Positions 39,868-52,937 of a DNA stretch of 64,000 bases are shown here, one piece after another. Source of the stretch: Anoplopoma fimbria (Eukaryota > Chordata > Actinopteri > Perciformes > Anoplopomatidae); the NCBI RefSeq assembly GCF_027596085.1, contig NC_072465.1:9472553-9536552 (forward strand), in the 5' to 3' direction. Numbering within the stretch: position 1 is the first letter of the stretch; every line of letters starts with the position of its first letter. A program made the translations under genes and the position numbers. The notes under the pieces were generated by a model. It had not been told where the DNA came from. It saw only the letters and a list, made by a program, of their open reading frames with translations, and ran no database searches.

Positions 39868-40399
39868 GCTGGAAGTCGTGTTTTGGGGACATATTGACTT
39901 GATGTGTAGAGTTTCTGACTCACACAAGCCTGATATGATTGTGTCGCATCCCCTCGTGCGCTCACATATCCCTGCAATACATTCATTCATCCACATCTGG
40001 ACATAAGGCCTACCCTTGCATCTCTGTCCCCGTTAGATGATGTTATGAATGCAGGCAGCTTTTCTACCACCGTTTGCTTTGAGATATCAGATGTTTCTTT
40101 CAGTTTGGGCCCCCAAGTTCAGGACACACCAGTTAAAAGCTAGTCAACAAAGCAGGAAAGCAGTGTTTCATGAAACGTCAAATCCAGGTTTCGGCAGCTA
40201 GAAGTTGTGCTTTGAGGACATATTGCCTTGATGTTTAGCCTTCGGTGTAGAATTGTTTTGCATTGTGAACTGAAACCAAGCTAGTCCGATGTTAAGCGAC
40301 AGTGCAATCGCCTCTTTATGGTGATAGAAAGTGTTGTCCGGCAATTTTTTCCAGATATTTTGTTTTCCGTCTGAGGGCCACTCTGGTGCACCGTTTTGC

Positions 40400-40472
40400 G
40401 CCGAAATAGCTCAGTTGGGAGAGCGTTAGACTGAAGATCTAAATGTCCCTGGTTCAATCCCGGGTTTCGGCA
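40400..40472 (+). tRNA. trnaf-gaa: tRNA-Phe(GAA), copy 26
   Basis: Long unit, 617, the longest; B spacer altered at 40,674-40,695. Confidence 0.95.
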
Positions 40473-41016
40473 GCTGGAAGTCGTGTTTTGGGGACATATT
40501 GACTTGATGTGTAGAGTTTCTGACTCACACAAGCCTGATATGATTGTGTCGCATCCCCTCGTGCGCTCACATATCCCTGCAATACATTCATTCATCCACA
40601 TCTGGACATAAGGCCTACCCTTGCATCTCTGTCCCCGTTAGATGATGTTATGAATGCAGGCAGCTTTTCTACCAATTTTTTTGAGATATTTTGCTTTGAG
40701 ATATCAGATGTTTCTTTCAGTTTGGGCCCCCAAGTTCAGGACACACCAGTTAAAAGCTAGTCAACAAAGCAGGAAAACAGTGTTTCATGAAACGTCAAAT
40801 CCAGGTTTCGGCAGCTAGAAGTTGTGTTTTGAGGACATATTGCCTTGATGTTTAGCCTTCGGTGTAGAATTGTTTTGCATTGTGAACTGAAACCAAGCTA
40901 GTCCGATGTTAAGCGACAGTGCAATCGCCTCTTTATGGTGATAGAAAGTGTTGTCCGGCAATTTTTTCCAGATATTTTGTTTTCCGTATGAGGGCCACTC
41001 TGGTGCACCGTTTTGC

Positions 41017-41089
41017 GCCGAAATAGCTCAGTTGGGAGAGCGTTAGACTGAAGATCTAAATGTCCCTGGTTCAATCCCGGGTTTCGGCA
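41017..41089 (+). tRNA. trnaf-gaa: tRNA-Phe(GAA), copy 27
   Basis: Long unit, 599, of the divergent subfamily; 3' flank gctgcaagatg is unique in the array. Confidence 0.94.
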
Positions 41090-41615
41090 GCTGCAAGATG
41101 TGTTTTGGGGACGTATTGCCTTGATGTTTAGAGTTTCTGACTCACACAAGCCTGATATGATTGTGTTGCATCCCCTGTGCGCTCACATATCCCTGCAATA
41201 CATTCATTCATCCACATCTGGACATAAGGCCTACCCTTGCATCTCTGTCCCCGTTAGATGATGTTATGAATGCAGGCAATTTTTCTACCAGATTTTTGCT
41301 TTGAGATATCAGATGTTTCTTTCAGTTTGGGCCCCCAAGTTCAGGACACACCAGTTAAAAGCTAGTCAACAAAGCAGGAAAAGTGTTTCATGGTCAAATC
41401 CAGGTTTCGGCAGCTGGAAGTTGTGTTTTGGGGACATATTGCCTTGATGTTTAGCCTTCGGTGTAGAATTGTTTTGCATTGTGAACTGAAACGAAGCTAG
41501 TCCGATGTTAAGCGACAGTGCAATTGCCTCTTTATGGTGATAGAAAGTGTTGTCCGGCAATTTTTTCCAGATATTTTGTTTTCCGTATGAGGGCCACTCT
41601 GGTGCACCGTTTTGC

Positions 41616-41688
41616 GCCGAAATAGCTCAGTTGGGAGAGCGTTAGACTGAAGATCTAAATGTCCCTGGTTCAATCCCGGGTTTCGGCA
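41616..41688 (+). tRNA. trnaf-gaa: tRNA-Phe(GAA), copy 28
   Basis: Long unit, 603; ccgtatgag upstream. Confidence 0.95.
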
Positions 41689-42218
41689 GCTGGAAGTCGT
41701 GTTTTGGGGACATATTGACTTGATGTGTAGAGTTTCTGACTCACACAAGCCTGATATGATTGTGTCGCATCCTCGTGCGCTCACATATCCCTGCAATACA
41801 TTCATTCATCCACATCTGGACATAAGGCCTACCCTTGCATCTCTGTCCCCGTTAGATGATGTTATGAATGCAGGCAGCTTTTCTACCACCGTTTGCTTTG
41901 AGATATCAGATGTTTCTTTCAGTTTGGGCCCCCAAGTTCAGGACACACCAGTTAAAAGCTAGTCAACAAAGCAGGAAAGCAGTGTTTCATGAAACGTCAA
42001 ATCCAGGTTTCGGCAGCTAGAAGTTGTGCTTTGAGGACATATTGCCTTGATGTTTAGCCTTCGGTGTAGAATTGTTTTGCATTGTGAACTGAAACCAAGC
42101 TAGTCCGATGTTAAGCGACAGTGCAATCGCCTCTTTATGGTGATAGAAAGTGTTGTCCGGCAATTTTTTCCAGATATTTTGTTTTCCGTCTGAGGGCCAC
42201 TCTGGTGCACCGTTTTGC

Positions 42219-42291
42219 GCCGAAATAGCTCAGTTGGGAGAGCGTTAGACTGAAGATCTAAATGTCCCTGGTTCAATCCCGGGTTTCGGCA
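42219..42291 (+). tRNA. trnaf-gaa: tRNA-Phe(GAA), copy 29
   Basis: Short unit, 276. Confidence 0.95.
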
Positions 42292-42494
42292 GCTGGAAGT
42301 TGTGTTTTGGGGACATATTGCCTTGATGTTTAGCCTTCGGTGTAGAATTGTTTTGCATTGTGAACTGAAACCAAGCTAGTCCGATGTTAAGCGACAGTGC
42401 AATCGCCTCTTTATGGTGATAGAAAGTGTTGTCCGGCAATTTTTTCCAGATATTTTGTTTTCCGTATGAGGGCCACTCTGGTGCACCGTTTTGC

Positions 42495-42567
42495 GCCGAA
42501 ATAGCTCAGTTGGGAGAGCGTTAGACTGAAGATCTAAATGTCCCTGGTTCAATCCCGGGTTTCGGCA
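42495..42567 (+). tRNA. trnaf-gaa: tRNA-Phe(GAA), copy 30
   Basis: Long unit, 605; ccgtatgag upstream. Confidence 0.95.
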
Positions 42568-43099
42568 GCTGGAAGTCGTGTTTTGGGGACATATTGACTT
42601 GATGTGTAGAGTTTCTGACTCACACAAGCCTGATATGATTGTGTCGCATCCCCTCGTGCGCTCACATATCCCTGCAATACATTCATTCATCCACATCTGG
42701 ACATAAGGCCTACCCTTGCATCTCTGTCCCCGTTAGATGATGTTATGAATGCAGGCAGCTTTTCTACCACCGTTTGCTTTGAGATATCAGATGTTTCTTT
42801 CAGTTTGGGCCCCCAAGTTCAGGACACACCAGTTAAAAGCTAGTCAACAAAGCAGGAAAGCAGTGTTTCATGAAACGTCAAATCCAGGTTTCGGCAGCTA
42901 GAAGTTGTGTTTTGAGGACATATTGCCTTGATGTTTAGCCTTCGGTGTAGAATTGTTTTGCATTGTGAACTGAAACCAAGCTAGTCCGATGTTAAGCGAC
43001 AGTGCAATCGCCTCTTTATGGTGATAGAAAGTGTTGTCCGGCAATTTTTTCCAGATATTTTGTTTTCCGTCTGAGGGCCACTCTGGTGCACCGTTTTGC

Positions 43100-43172
43100 G
43101 CCGAAATAGCTCAGTTGGGAGAGCGTTAGACTGAAGATCTAAATGTCCCTGGTTCAATCCCGGGTTTCGGCA
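43100..43172 (+). tRNA. trnaf-gaa: tRNA-Phe(GAA), copy 31
   Basis: Long unit, 592, divergent; several small deletions at 43,258-43,460. Confidence 0.94.
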
Positions 43173-43691
43173 GCTGGAAGTTGTGTTTTGGGGACATATT
43201 GACTTGATGTGTAGAGTTTCTGACTCACACAAGCCTGATATGATTGTTTTGCATCCCCTGTGAATATCCCTGAATACATTCATTCATCCACATCTGGACA
43301 TAAGGCCTACCCTTGCATCTCTGTCCCCGTTAGATGATGTTATGAATGCAGGCAATTTTCTCCAATATTTGCTTTGAGATATCAGATGTTTCTTTCAGTT
43401 TGGGCCCCAAGTTCAGGACACACCAGTTAAAAGCTAGTCAACAAAGCAGGAAAAGTGTTTCATGAAACGTCAAATCCAGGTTTCGGCAGCTGGAAGTTGT
43501 GTTTTGGGGACATATTGCCTTGATGTTTAGCCTTCGGTGTAGAATTGTTTTGCATTGTGAACTGAAACCAAGCTAGTCCGATGTTAAGCGACAGTGCAAT
43601 CGCCTCTTTATGGTGATAGAAAGTGTTGTCCGGCAATTTTTTCCAGATATTTTGTTTTCCGTCTGAGGGCCACTCTGGTGCACCGTTTTGC

Positions 43692-43764
43692 GCCGAAATA
43701 GCTCAGTTGGGAGAGCGTTAGACTGAAGATCTAAATGTCCCTGGTTCAATCCCGGGTTTCGGCA
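43692..43764 (+). tRNA. trnaf-gaa: tRNA-Phe(GAA), copy 32
   Basis: Long unit, 605. Confidence 0.95.
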
Positions 43765-44296
43765 GCTGGAAGTCGTGTTTTGGGGACATATTGACTTGAT
43801 GTGTAGAGTTTCTGACTCACACAAGCCTGATATGATTGTGTCGCATCCCCTCGTGCGCTCACATATCCCTGCAATACATTCATTCATCCACATCTGGACA
43901 TAAGGCCTACCCTTGCATCTCTGTCCCCGTTAGATGATGTTATGAATGCAGGCAGCTTTTCTACCACCGTTTGCTTTGAGATATCAGATGTTTCTTTCAG
44001 TTTGGGCCCCCAAGTTCAGGACACACCAGTTAAAAGCTAGTCAACAAAGCAGGAAAGCAGTGTTTCATGAAACGTCAAATCCAGGTTTCGGCAGCTAGAA
44101 GTTGTGTTTTGGGGACATATTGCCTTGATGTTTAGCCTTCGGTGTAGAATTGTTTTGCATTGTGAACTGAAACCAAGCTAGTCCGATGTTAAGCGACAGT
44201 GCAATCGCCTCTTTATGGTGATAGAAAGTGTTGTCCGGCAATTTTTTCCAGATATTTTGTTTTCCGTCTGAGGGCCACTCTGGTGCACCGTTTTGC

Positions 44297-44369
44297 GCCG
44301 AAATAGCTCAGTTGGGAGAGCGTTAGACTGAAGATCTAAATGTCCCTGGTTCAATCCCGGGTTTCGGCA
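44297..44369 (+). tRNA. trnaf-gaa: tRNA-Phe(GAA), copy 33
   Basis: Long unit, 575, the shortest long unit; B spacer heavily altered at 44,399-44,505. Confidence 0.94.
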
Positions 44370-44871
44370 GCTGGAAGTCGTGTTTTGGGGACATATTGAA
44401 ATGTGTTTTCTGTCACACAAGCCTGATATTTTTCGCATCCCTCTTTATGATATTTTCCCTGCAATACATTTTTCATCCACATCTGGACATAAGGCCACAT
44501 CTGTCCCCGTTAGATGATGTTATGAATGCAGGCAGTTTTCTACCACCGTTTGCTTTGAGATATCAGATGTTTCTTTCAGTTTGGGCCCCCAAGTTCAGGA
44601 CACACCAGTTAAAAGCTAGTCAACAAAGCAGGAAATGTTTCATGAAACGTCAAATCCAGGTTTCGGCAGCTAGAAGTTGTGTTTTGGGGACATATTGCCT
44701 TGATGTTTAGCCTTCGGTGTAGAATTGTTTTGCATTGTGAACTGAAACCAAGCTAGTCCGATGTTAAGCGACAGTGCAATCGCCTCTTTATGGTGATAGA
44801 AAGTGTTGTCCGGCAATTTTTTCCAGATATTTTGTTTTCCGTCTGAGGGCCACTCTGGTGCACCGTTTTGC

Positions 44872-44944
44872 GCCGAAATAGCTCAGTTGGGAGAGCGTTA
44901 GACTGAAGATCTAAATGTCCCTGGTTCAATCCCGGGTTTCGGCA
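44872..44944 (+). tRNA. trnaf-gaa: tRNA-Phe(GAA), copy 34
   Basis: Long unit, 603. Confidence 0.95.
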
Positions 44945-45474
44945 GCTGGAAGTCGTGTTTTGGGGACATATTGACTTGATGTGTAGAGTTTCTGACTCAC
45001 ACAAGCCTGATATGATTGTGTCGCATCCCCTCGTGCGCTCACATATCCCTGCAATACATTCATTCATCCACATCTGGACATAAGGCCTACCCTTGCATCT
45101 CTGTCCCCGTTAGATGATGTTATGAATGCAGGCAGCTTTTCTACCACCGTTTGCTTTGATATCAGATGTTTCTTTCAGTTTGGGCCCCCAAGTTCAGGAC
45201 ACACCAGTTAAAAGCTAGTCAACAAAGCAGGAAAACAGTGTTTCATGAAACGTCAAATCCAGGTTTCGGCAGCTAGAAGTTGTGCTTTGAGGACATATTG
45301 CCTTGATGTTTAGCCTTCGGTGTAGAATTGTTTTGCATTGTGAACTGAAACCAAGCTAGTCCGATGTTAAGCGACAGTGCAATCGCCTCTTTATGGTGAT
45401 AGAAAGTGTTGTCCGGCAATTTTTTCCAGATATTTTGTTTTCCGTCTGAGGGCCACTCTGGTGCACAGTTTTGC

Positions 45475-45547
45475 GCCGAAATAGCTCAGTTGGGAGAGCG
45501 TTAGACTGAAGATCTAAATGTCCCTGGTTCAATCCCGGGTTTCGGCA
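45475..45547 (+). tRNA. trnaf-gaa: tRNA-Phe(GAA), copy 35
   Basis: Short unit, 276; upstream gcacagtttt. Confidence 0.95.
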
Positions 45548-45750
45548 GCTGGAAGTTGTGTTTTGGGGACATATTGCCTTGATGTTTAGCCTTCGGTGTA
45601 GAATTGTTTTGCATTGTGAACTGAAACCAAGCTAGTCCGATGTTAAGCGACAGTGCAATCGCCTCTTTATGGTGATAGAAAGTGTTGTCCGGCAATTTTT
45701 TCCAGATATTTTGTTTTCCGTCTGAGGGCCACTCTGGTGCACCGTTTTGC

Positions 45751-45823
45751 GCCGAAATAGCTCAGTTGGGAGAGCGTTAGACTGAAGATCTAAATGTCCC
45801 TGGTTCAATCCCGGGTTTCGGCA
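45751..45823 (+). tRNA. trnaf-gaa: tRNA-Phe(GAA), copy 36
   Basis: Long unit, 605. Confidence 0.95.
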
Positions 45824-46355
45824 GCTGGAAGTCGTGTTTTGGGGACATATTGACTTGATGTGTAGAGTTTCTGACTCACACAAGCCTGATATGATTGTGT
45901 CGCATCCCCTCGTGCGCTCACATATCCCTGCAATACATTCATTCATCCACATCTGGACATAAGGCCTACCCTTGCATCTCTGTCCCCGTTAGATGATGTT
46001 ATGAATGCAGGCAGCTTTTCTACCACCGTTTGCTTTGAGATATCAGATGTTTCTTTCAGTTTGGGCCCCCAAGTTCAGGACACACCAGTTAAAAGCTAGT
46101 CAACAAAGCAGGAAAGCAGTGTTTCATGAAACGTCAAATCCAGGTTTCGGCAGCTAGAAGTTGTGCTTTGAGGACATATTGCCTTGATGTTTAGCCTTCG
46201 GTGTAGAATTGTTTTGCATTGTGAACTGAAACCAAGCTAGTCCGATGTTAAGCGACAGTGCAATCGCCTCTTTATGGTGATAGAAAGTGTTGTCCGGCAA
46301 TTTTTTCCAGATATTTTGTTTTCCGTCTGAGGGCCACTCTGGTGCACCGTTTTGC

Positions 46356-46428
46356 GCCGAAATAGCTCAGTTGGGAGAGCGTTAGACTGAAGATCTAAAT
46401 GTCCCTGGTTCAATCCCGGGTTTCGGCA
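46356..46428 (+). tRNA. trnaf-gaa: tRNA-Phe(GAA), copy 37
   Basis: Short unit, 276. Confidence 0.95.
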
Positions 46429-46631
46429 GCTGGAAGTTGTGTTTTGGGGACATATTGCCTTGATGTTTAGCCTTCGGTGTAGAATTGTTTTGCATTGTGA
46501 ACTGAAACCAAGCTAGTCCGATGTTAAGCGACAGTGCAATCGCCTCTTTATGGTGATAGAAAGTGTTGTCCGGCAATTTTTTCCAGATATTTTGTTTTCC
46601 GTCTGAGGGCCACTCTGGTGCACCGTTTTGC

Positions 46632-46704
46632 GCCGAAATAGCTCAGTTGGGAGAGCGTTAGACTGAAGATCTAAATGTCCCTGGTTCAATCCCGGGTTTC
46701 GGCA
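46632..46704 (+). tRNA. trnaf-gaa: tRNA-Phe(GAA), copy 38
   Basis: Long unit, 605. Confidence 0.95.
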
Positions 46705-47236
46705 GCTGGAAGTCGTGTTTTGGGGACATATTGACTTGATGTGTAGAGTTTCTGACTCACACAAGCCTGATATGATTGTGTCGCATCCCCTCGTGCGCTC
46801 ACATATCCCTGCAATACATTCATTCATCCACATCTGGACATAAGGCCTACCCTTGCATCTCTGTCCCCGTTAGATGATGTTATGAATGCAGGCAGCTTTT
46901 CTACCACCGTTTGCTTTGAGATATCAGATGTTTCTTTCAGTTTGGGCCCCCAAGTTCAGGACACACCAGTTAAAAGCTAGTCAACAAAGCAGGAAAGCAG
47001 TGTTTCATGAAACGTCAAATCCAGGTTTCGGCAGCTAGAAGTTGTGTTTTGGGGACATATTGCCTTGATGTTTAGCCTTCGGTGTAGAATTGTTTTGCAT
47101 TGTGAACTGAAACCAAGCTAGTCCGATGTTAAGCGACAGTGCAATCGCCTCTTTATGGTGATAGAAAGTGTTGTCCGGCAATTTTTTCCAGATATTTTGT
47201 TTTCCGTCTGAGGGCCACTCTGGTGCACCGTTTTGC

Positions 47237-47309
47237 GCCGAAATAGCTCAGTTGGGAGAGCGTTAGACTGAAGATCTAAATGTCCCTGGTTCAATCCCGG
47301 GTTTCGGCA
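47237..47309 (+). tRNA. trnaf-gaa: tRNA-Phe(GAA), copy 39
   Basis: Long unit, 605. Confidence 0.95.
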
Positions 47310-47841
47310 GCTGGAAGTCGTGTTTTGGGGACATATTGACTTGATGTGTAGAGTTTCTGACTCACACAAGCCTGATATGATTGTGTCGCATCCCCTCGTG
47401 CGCTCACATATCCCTGCAATACATTCATTCATCCACATCTGGACATAAGGCCTACCCTTGCATCTCTGTCCCCGTTAGATGATGTTATGAATGCAGGCAG
47501 CTTTTCTACCACCGTTTGCTTTGAGATATCAGATGTTTCTTTCAGTTTGGGCCCCCAAGTTCAGGACACACCAGTTAAAAGCTAGTCAACAAAGCAGGAA
47601 AGCAGTGTTTCATGAAACGTCAAATCCAGGTTTCGGCAGCTAGAAGTTGTGCTTTGAGGACATATTGCCTTGATGTTTAGCCTTCGGTGTAGAATTGTTT
47701 TGCATTGTGAACTGAAACCAAGCTAGTCCGATGTTAAGCGACAGTGCAATCGCCTCTTTATGGTGATAGAAAGTGTTGTCCGGCAATTTTTTCCAGATAT
47801 TTTGTTTTCCGTCTGAGGGCCACTCTGGTGCACAGTTTTGC

Positions 47842-47914
47842 GCCGAAATAGCTCAGTTGGGAGAGCGTTAGACTGAAGATCTAAATGTCCCTGGTTCAAT
47901 CCCGGGTTTCGGCA
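47842..47914 (+). tRNA. trnaf-gaa: tRNA-Phe(GAA), copy 40
   Basis: Short unit, 276; upstream gcacagtttt. Confidence 0.95.
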
Positions 47915-48117
47915 GCTGGAAGTTGTGTTTTGGGGACATATTGCCTTGATGTTTAGCCTTCGGTGTAGAATTGTTTTGCATTGTGAACTGAAACCAAGCT
48001 AGTCCGATGTTAAGCGACAGTGCAATCGCCTCTTTATGGTGATAGAAAGTGTTGTCCGGCAATTTTTTCCAGATATTTTGTTTTCCGTATGAGGGCCACT
48101 CTGGTGCACCGTTTTGC

Positions 48118-48190
48118 GCCGAAATAGCTCAGTTGGGAGAGCGTTAGACTGAAGATCTAAATGTCCCTGGTTCAATCCCGGGTTTCGGCA
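48118..48190 (+). tRNA. trnaf-gaa: tRNA-Phe(GAA), copy 41
   Basis: Long unit, 605; ccgtatgag upstream. Confidence 0.95.
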
Positions 48191-48722
48191 GCTGGAAGTC
48201 GTGTTTTGGGGACATATTGACTTGATGTGTAGAGTTTCTGACTCACACAAGCCTGATATGATTGTGTCGCATCCCCTCGTGCGCTCACATATCCCTGCAA
48301 TACATTCATTCATCCACATCTGGACATAAGGCCTACCCTTGCATCTCTGTCCCCGTTAGATGATGTTATGAATGCAGGCAGCTTTTCTACCACCGTTTGC
48401 TTTGAGATATCAGATGTTTCTTTCAGTTTGGGCCCCCAAGTTCAGGACACACCAGTTAAAAGCTAGTCAACAAAGCAGGAAAGCAGTGTTTCATGAAACG
48501 TCAAATCCAGGTTTCGGCAGCTAGAAGTTGTGTTTTGGGGACATATTGCCTTGATGTTTAGCCTTCGGTGTAGAATTGTTTTGCATTGTGAACTGAAACC
48601 AAGCTAGTCCGATGCTAAGCGACAGTGCAATCGCCTCTTTATGGTGATAGAAAGTGTTATCCGGCAATTTTTTCCAGATATTTTGTTTTCCGTCTGAGGG
48701 CCACTCTGGTGCACCGTTTTGC

Positions 48723-48795
48723 GCCGAAATAGCTCAGTTGGGAGAGCGTTAGACTGAAGATCTAAATGTCCCTGGTTCAATCCCGGGTTTCGGCA
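48723..48795 (+). tRNA. trnaf-gaa: tRNA-Phe(GAA), copy 42
   Basis: Long unit, 594, divergent; gcgct lost near 48,882. Confidence 0.94.
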
Positions 48796-49316
48796 GCTGG
48801 AAGTCGTGTTTTGGGGACATATTGACTTGATGTGTAGAGTTTCTGACTCACACAAGCCTGATATGATTGTGTCGCATCCCCTGTGACATATCCCTGCAAT
48901 ACATTCATTCATCCACATCTGGACATAAGGCCTACCCTTGCATCTCTGTCCCCGTTAGATGATGTTATGAATGCAGGCAGCTTTTCTACCAATTTGCTTT
49001 GAGATATCAGATGTTTCTTTCAGTTTGGGCCCAAGTTCAGGACACACCAGTTAAAAGCTAGTCAACAAAGCAGGAAAGCAGTGTTTCTGAAACGTCAAAT
49101 CCAGGTTTCGGCAGCTGGAAGTTGTGTTTTGGGGACATATTGCCTTGATGTTTAGCCTTCGGTGTAGAATTGTTTTGCATTGTGAACTGAAACCAAGCTA
49201 GTCCGATGTTAAGCGACAGTGCAATCGCCTCTTTATGGTGATAGAAAGTGTTGTCCGGCAATTTTTTCCAGATATTTTGTTTTCCGTCTGAGGGCCACTC
49301 TGGTGCACCGTTTTGC

Positions 49317-49389
49317 GCCGAAATAGCTCAGTTGGGAGAGCGTTAGACTGAAGATCTAAATGTCCCTGGTTCAATCCCGGGTTTCGGCA
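49317..49389 (+). tRNA. trnaf-gaa: tRNA-Phe(GAA), copy 43
   Basis: Long unit, 604; substitutions in the B spacer at 49,578-49,636. Confidence 0.95.
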
Positions 49390-49920
49390 GCTGGAAGTCG
49401 TGTTTTGGGGACATATTGACTTGATGTGTAGAGTTTCTGACTCACACAAGCCTGATATGATTGTGTTGCATCCCTCGTGCGCTCACATATCCCTGCAATA
49501 CATTCATTCATCCACATCTGGACATAAGGCCTACCCTTGCATCTCTGTCCCCTTTAGATGATGTTATGAATGCAGGCAATTTTTTACCACCGTTTGCTTT
49601 GAGATATCAGATGTTTCTTTCAGTTTGGGCCCCTCTGGTTCAGGACACACCAGTTAAAAGCTAGTCAACAAAGCAGGAAAGCAGTGTTTCATGAAACGTC
49701 AAATCCAGGTTTCGGCAGCTAGAAGTTGTGTTTTGGGGACATATTGCCTTGATGTTTAGCCTTCGGTGTAGAATTGTTTTGCATTGTGAACTGAAACCAA
49801 GCTAGTCCGATGTTAAGCGACAGTGCAATCGCCTCTTTATGGTGATAGAAAGTGTTGTCCGGCAATTTTTTCCAGATATTTTGTTTTCCGTCTGAGGGCC
49901 ACTCTGGTGCACCGTTTTGC

Positions 49921-49993
49921 GCCGAAATAGCTCAGTTGGGAGAGCGTTAGACTGAAGATCTAAATGTCCCTGGTTCAATCCCGGGTTTCGGCA
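49921..49993 (+). tRNA. trnaf-gaa: tRNA-Phe(GAA), copy 44
   Basis: Long unit, 605. Confidence 0.95.
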
Positions 49994-50525
49994 GCTGGAA
50001 GTCGTGTTTTGGGGACATATTGACTTGATGTGTAGAGTTTCTGACTCACACAAGCCTGATATGATTGTGTCGCATCCCCTCGTGCGCTCACATATCCCTG
50101 CAATACATTCATTCATCCACATCTGGACATAAGGCCTACCCTTGCATCTCTGTCCCCGTTAGATGATGTTATGAATGCAGGCAGCTTTTCTACCACCGTT
50201 TGCTTTGAGATATCAGATGTTTCTTTCAGTTTGGGCCCCCAAGTTCAGGACACACCAGTTAAAAGCTAGTCAACAAAGCAGGAAAGCAGTGTTTCATGAA
50301 ACGTCAAATCCAGGTTTCGGCAGCTAGAAGTTGTGTTTTGGGGACATATTGCCTTGATGTTTAGCCTTCGGTGTAGAATTGTTTTGCATTGTGAACTGAA
50401 ACCAAGCTAGTCCGATGTTAAGCGACAGTGCAATCGCCTCTTTATGGTGATAGAAAGTGTTGTCCGGCAATTTTTTCCAGATATTTTGTTTTCCGTCTGA
50501 GGGCCACTCTGGTGCACAGTTTTGC

Positions 50526-50598
50526 GCCGAAATAGCTCAGTTGGGAGAGCGTTAGACTGAAGATCTAAATGTCCCTGGTTCAATCCCGGGTTTCGGCA
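50526..50598 (+). tRNA. trnaf-gaa: tRNA-Phe(GAA), copy 45
   Basis: Long unit, 594, divergent; gtcgtg flank followed by A-like ttgccttgatg, and a deletion at 50,884. Confidence 0.94.
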
Positions 50599-51119
50599 GC
50601 TGGAAGTCGTGTTTTGGGGACATATTGCCTTGATGTTTAGAGTTTCTGACTCACACAAGCCTGATATGATTGTGTCGCATCCCCTCGTGCGCTCACATAT
50701 CCCTGCAATACATTCATTCATCCACATCTGGACATAAGGCCTACCCTTGCATCTCTGTCCCCGTTAGATGATGTTATGAATGCAGGCAGCTTTTCTACCA
50801 CCGTTTGCTTTGAGATATCAGATGTTTCTTTCAGTTTGGGCCCCCAAGTTCAGGACACACCAGTTAAAAGCTAGTCAACAAAGTGTTTCATGAAACGTCA
50901 AATCCAGGTTTCGGCAGCTGGAAGTTGTGTTTTGGGGACATATTGCCTTGATGTTTAGCCTTCGGTGTAGAATTGTTTTGCATTGTGAACTGAAACCAAG
51001 CTAGTCCGATGTTAAGCGACAGTGCAATCGCCTCTTTATGGTGATAGAAAGTGTTGTCCGGCAATTTTTTCCAGATATTTTGTTTTCCGTCTGAGGGCCA
51101 CTCTGGTGCACCGTTTTGC

Positions 51120-51192
51120 GCCGAAATAGCTCAGTTGGGAGAGCGTTAGACTGAAGATCTAAATGTCCCTGGTTCAATCCCGGGTTTCGGCA
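51120..51192 (+). tRNA. trnaf-gaa: tRNA-Phe(GAA), copy 46
   Basis: Short unit, 276. Confidence 0.95.
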
Positions 51193-51395
51193 GCTGGAAG
51201 TTGTGTTTTGGGGACATATTGCCTTGATGTTTAGCCTTCGGTGTAGAATTGTTTTGCATTGTGAACTGAAACCAAGCTAGTCCGATGTTAAGCGACAGTG
51301 CAATCGCCTCTTTATGGTGATAGAAAGTGTTGTCCGGCAATTTTTTCCAGATATTTTGTTTTCCGTCTGAGGGCCACTCTGGTGCACCGTTTTGC

Positions 51396-51468
51396 GCCGA
51401 AATAGCTCAGTTGGGAGAGCGTTAGACTGAAGATCTAAATGTCCCTGGTTCAATCCCGGGTTTCGGCA
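51396..51468 (+). tRNA. trnaf-gaa: tRNA-Phe(GAA), copy 47
   Basis: Long unit, 605; gatgatatg variant at 51,640. Confidence 0.95.
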
Positions 51469-52000
51469 GCTGGAAGTCGTGTTTTGGGGACATATTGACT
51501 TGATGTGTAGAGTTTCTGACTCACACAAGCCTGATATGATTGTGTCGCATCCCCTCGTGCGCTCACATATCCCTGCAATACATTCATTCATCCACATCTG
51601 GACATAAGGCCTACCCTTGCATCTCTGTCCCCGTTAGATGATGATATGAATGCAGGCAGCTTTTCTACCACCGTTTGCTTTGAGATATCAGATGTTTCTT
51701 TCAGTTTGGGCCCCCAAGTTCAGGACACACCAGTTAAAAGCTAGTCAACAAAGCAGGAAAGCAGTGTTTCATGAAACGTCAAATCCAGGTTTCGGCAGCT
51801 AGAAGTTGTGTTTTGGGGACATATTGCCTTGATGTTTAGCCTTCGGTGTAGAATTGTTTTGCATTGTGAACTGAAACCAAGCTAGTCCGATGCTAAGCGA
51901 CAGTGCAATCGCCTCTTTATGGTGATAGAAAGTGTTGTCCGGCAATTTTTTCCAGATATTTTGTTTTCCGTCTGAGGGCCACTCTGGTGCACCGTTTTGC

Positions 52001-52073
52001 GCCGAAATAGCTCAGTTGGGAGAGCGTTAGACTGAAGATCTAAATGTCCCTGGTTCAATCCCGGGTTTCGGCA
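52001..52073 (+). tRNA. trnaf-gaa: tRNA-Phe(GAA), copy 48
   Basis: Long unit, 588, divergent; two deletions at 52,133-52,155, hybrid 3' flank. Confidence 0.94.
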
Positions 52074-52588
52074 GCTGGAAGTTGTGTTTTGGGGACATAT
52101 TGACTTGATGTGTTAGAGTTTCTGACTCACACAAGATTGTGTCGCATCCCCGACATATCCCTGCAATACATTCATTCATCCACATCTGGACATAAGGCCT
52201 ACCCTTGCATCTCTGTCCCCGTTAGATGATGTTATGAATGCAGGCAGCTTTTCTACCAAGGTTTGCTTTGAGATATCAGATGTTTCTTTCAGTTTGGGCC
52301 CCCAAGTTCAGGACACACCAGTTAAAAGCTAGTCAACAAAGCAGGAAAGCAGTGTTTCATGAAACGTCAAATCCAGGTTTCGGCAGCTAGAAGTTGTGTT
52401 TTGGGGACATATTGCCTTGATGTTTAGCCTTCGGTGTAGAATTGTTTTGCATTGTGAACTGAAACCAAGCTAGTCCGATGTTAAGCGACAGTGCAATCGC
52501 CTCTTTATGGTGATAGAAAGTGTTGTCCGGCAATTTTTTCCAGATATTTTGTTTTCCGTCTGAGGGCCACTCTGGTGCACCGTTTTGC

Positions 52589-52661
52589 GCCGAAATAGCT
52601 CAGTTGGGAGAGCGTTAGACTGAAGATCTAAATGTCCCTGGTTCAATCCCGGGTTTCGGCA
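52589..52661 (+). tRNA. trnaf-gaa: tRNA-Phe(GAA), copy 49
   Basis: Short unit, 276. Confidence 0.95.
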
Positions 52662-52864
52662 GCTGGAAGTTGTGTTTTGGGGACATATTGCCTTGATGTT
52701 TAGCCTTCGGTGTAGAATTGTTTTGCATTGTGAACTGAAACCAAGCTAGTCCGATGTTAAGCGACAGTGCAATCGCCTCTTTATGGTGATAGAAAGTGTT
52801 GTCCGGCAATTTTTTCCAGATATTTTGTTTTCCGTATGAGGGCCACTCTGGTGCACCGTTTTGC

Positions 52865-52937
52865 GCCGAAATAGCTCAGTTGGGAGAGCGTTAGACTGAA
52901 GATCTAAATGTCCCTGGTTCAATCCCGGGTTTCGGCA
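52865..52937 (+). tRNA. trnaf-gaa: tRNA-Phe(GAA), copy 50
   Basis: Long unit, 604; ccgtatgag upstream. Confidence 0.95.
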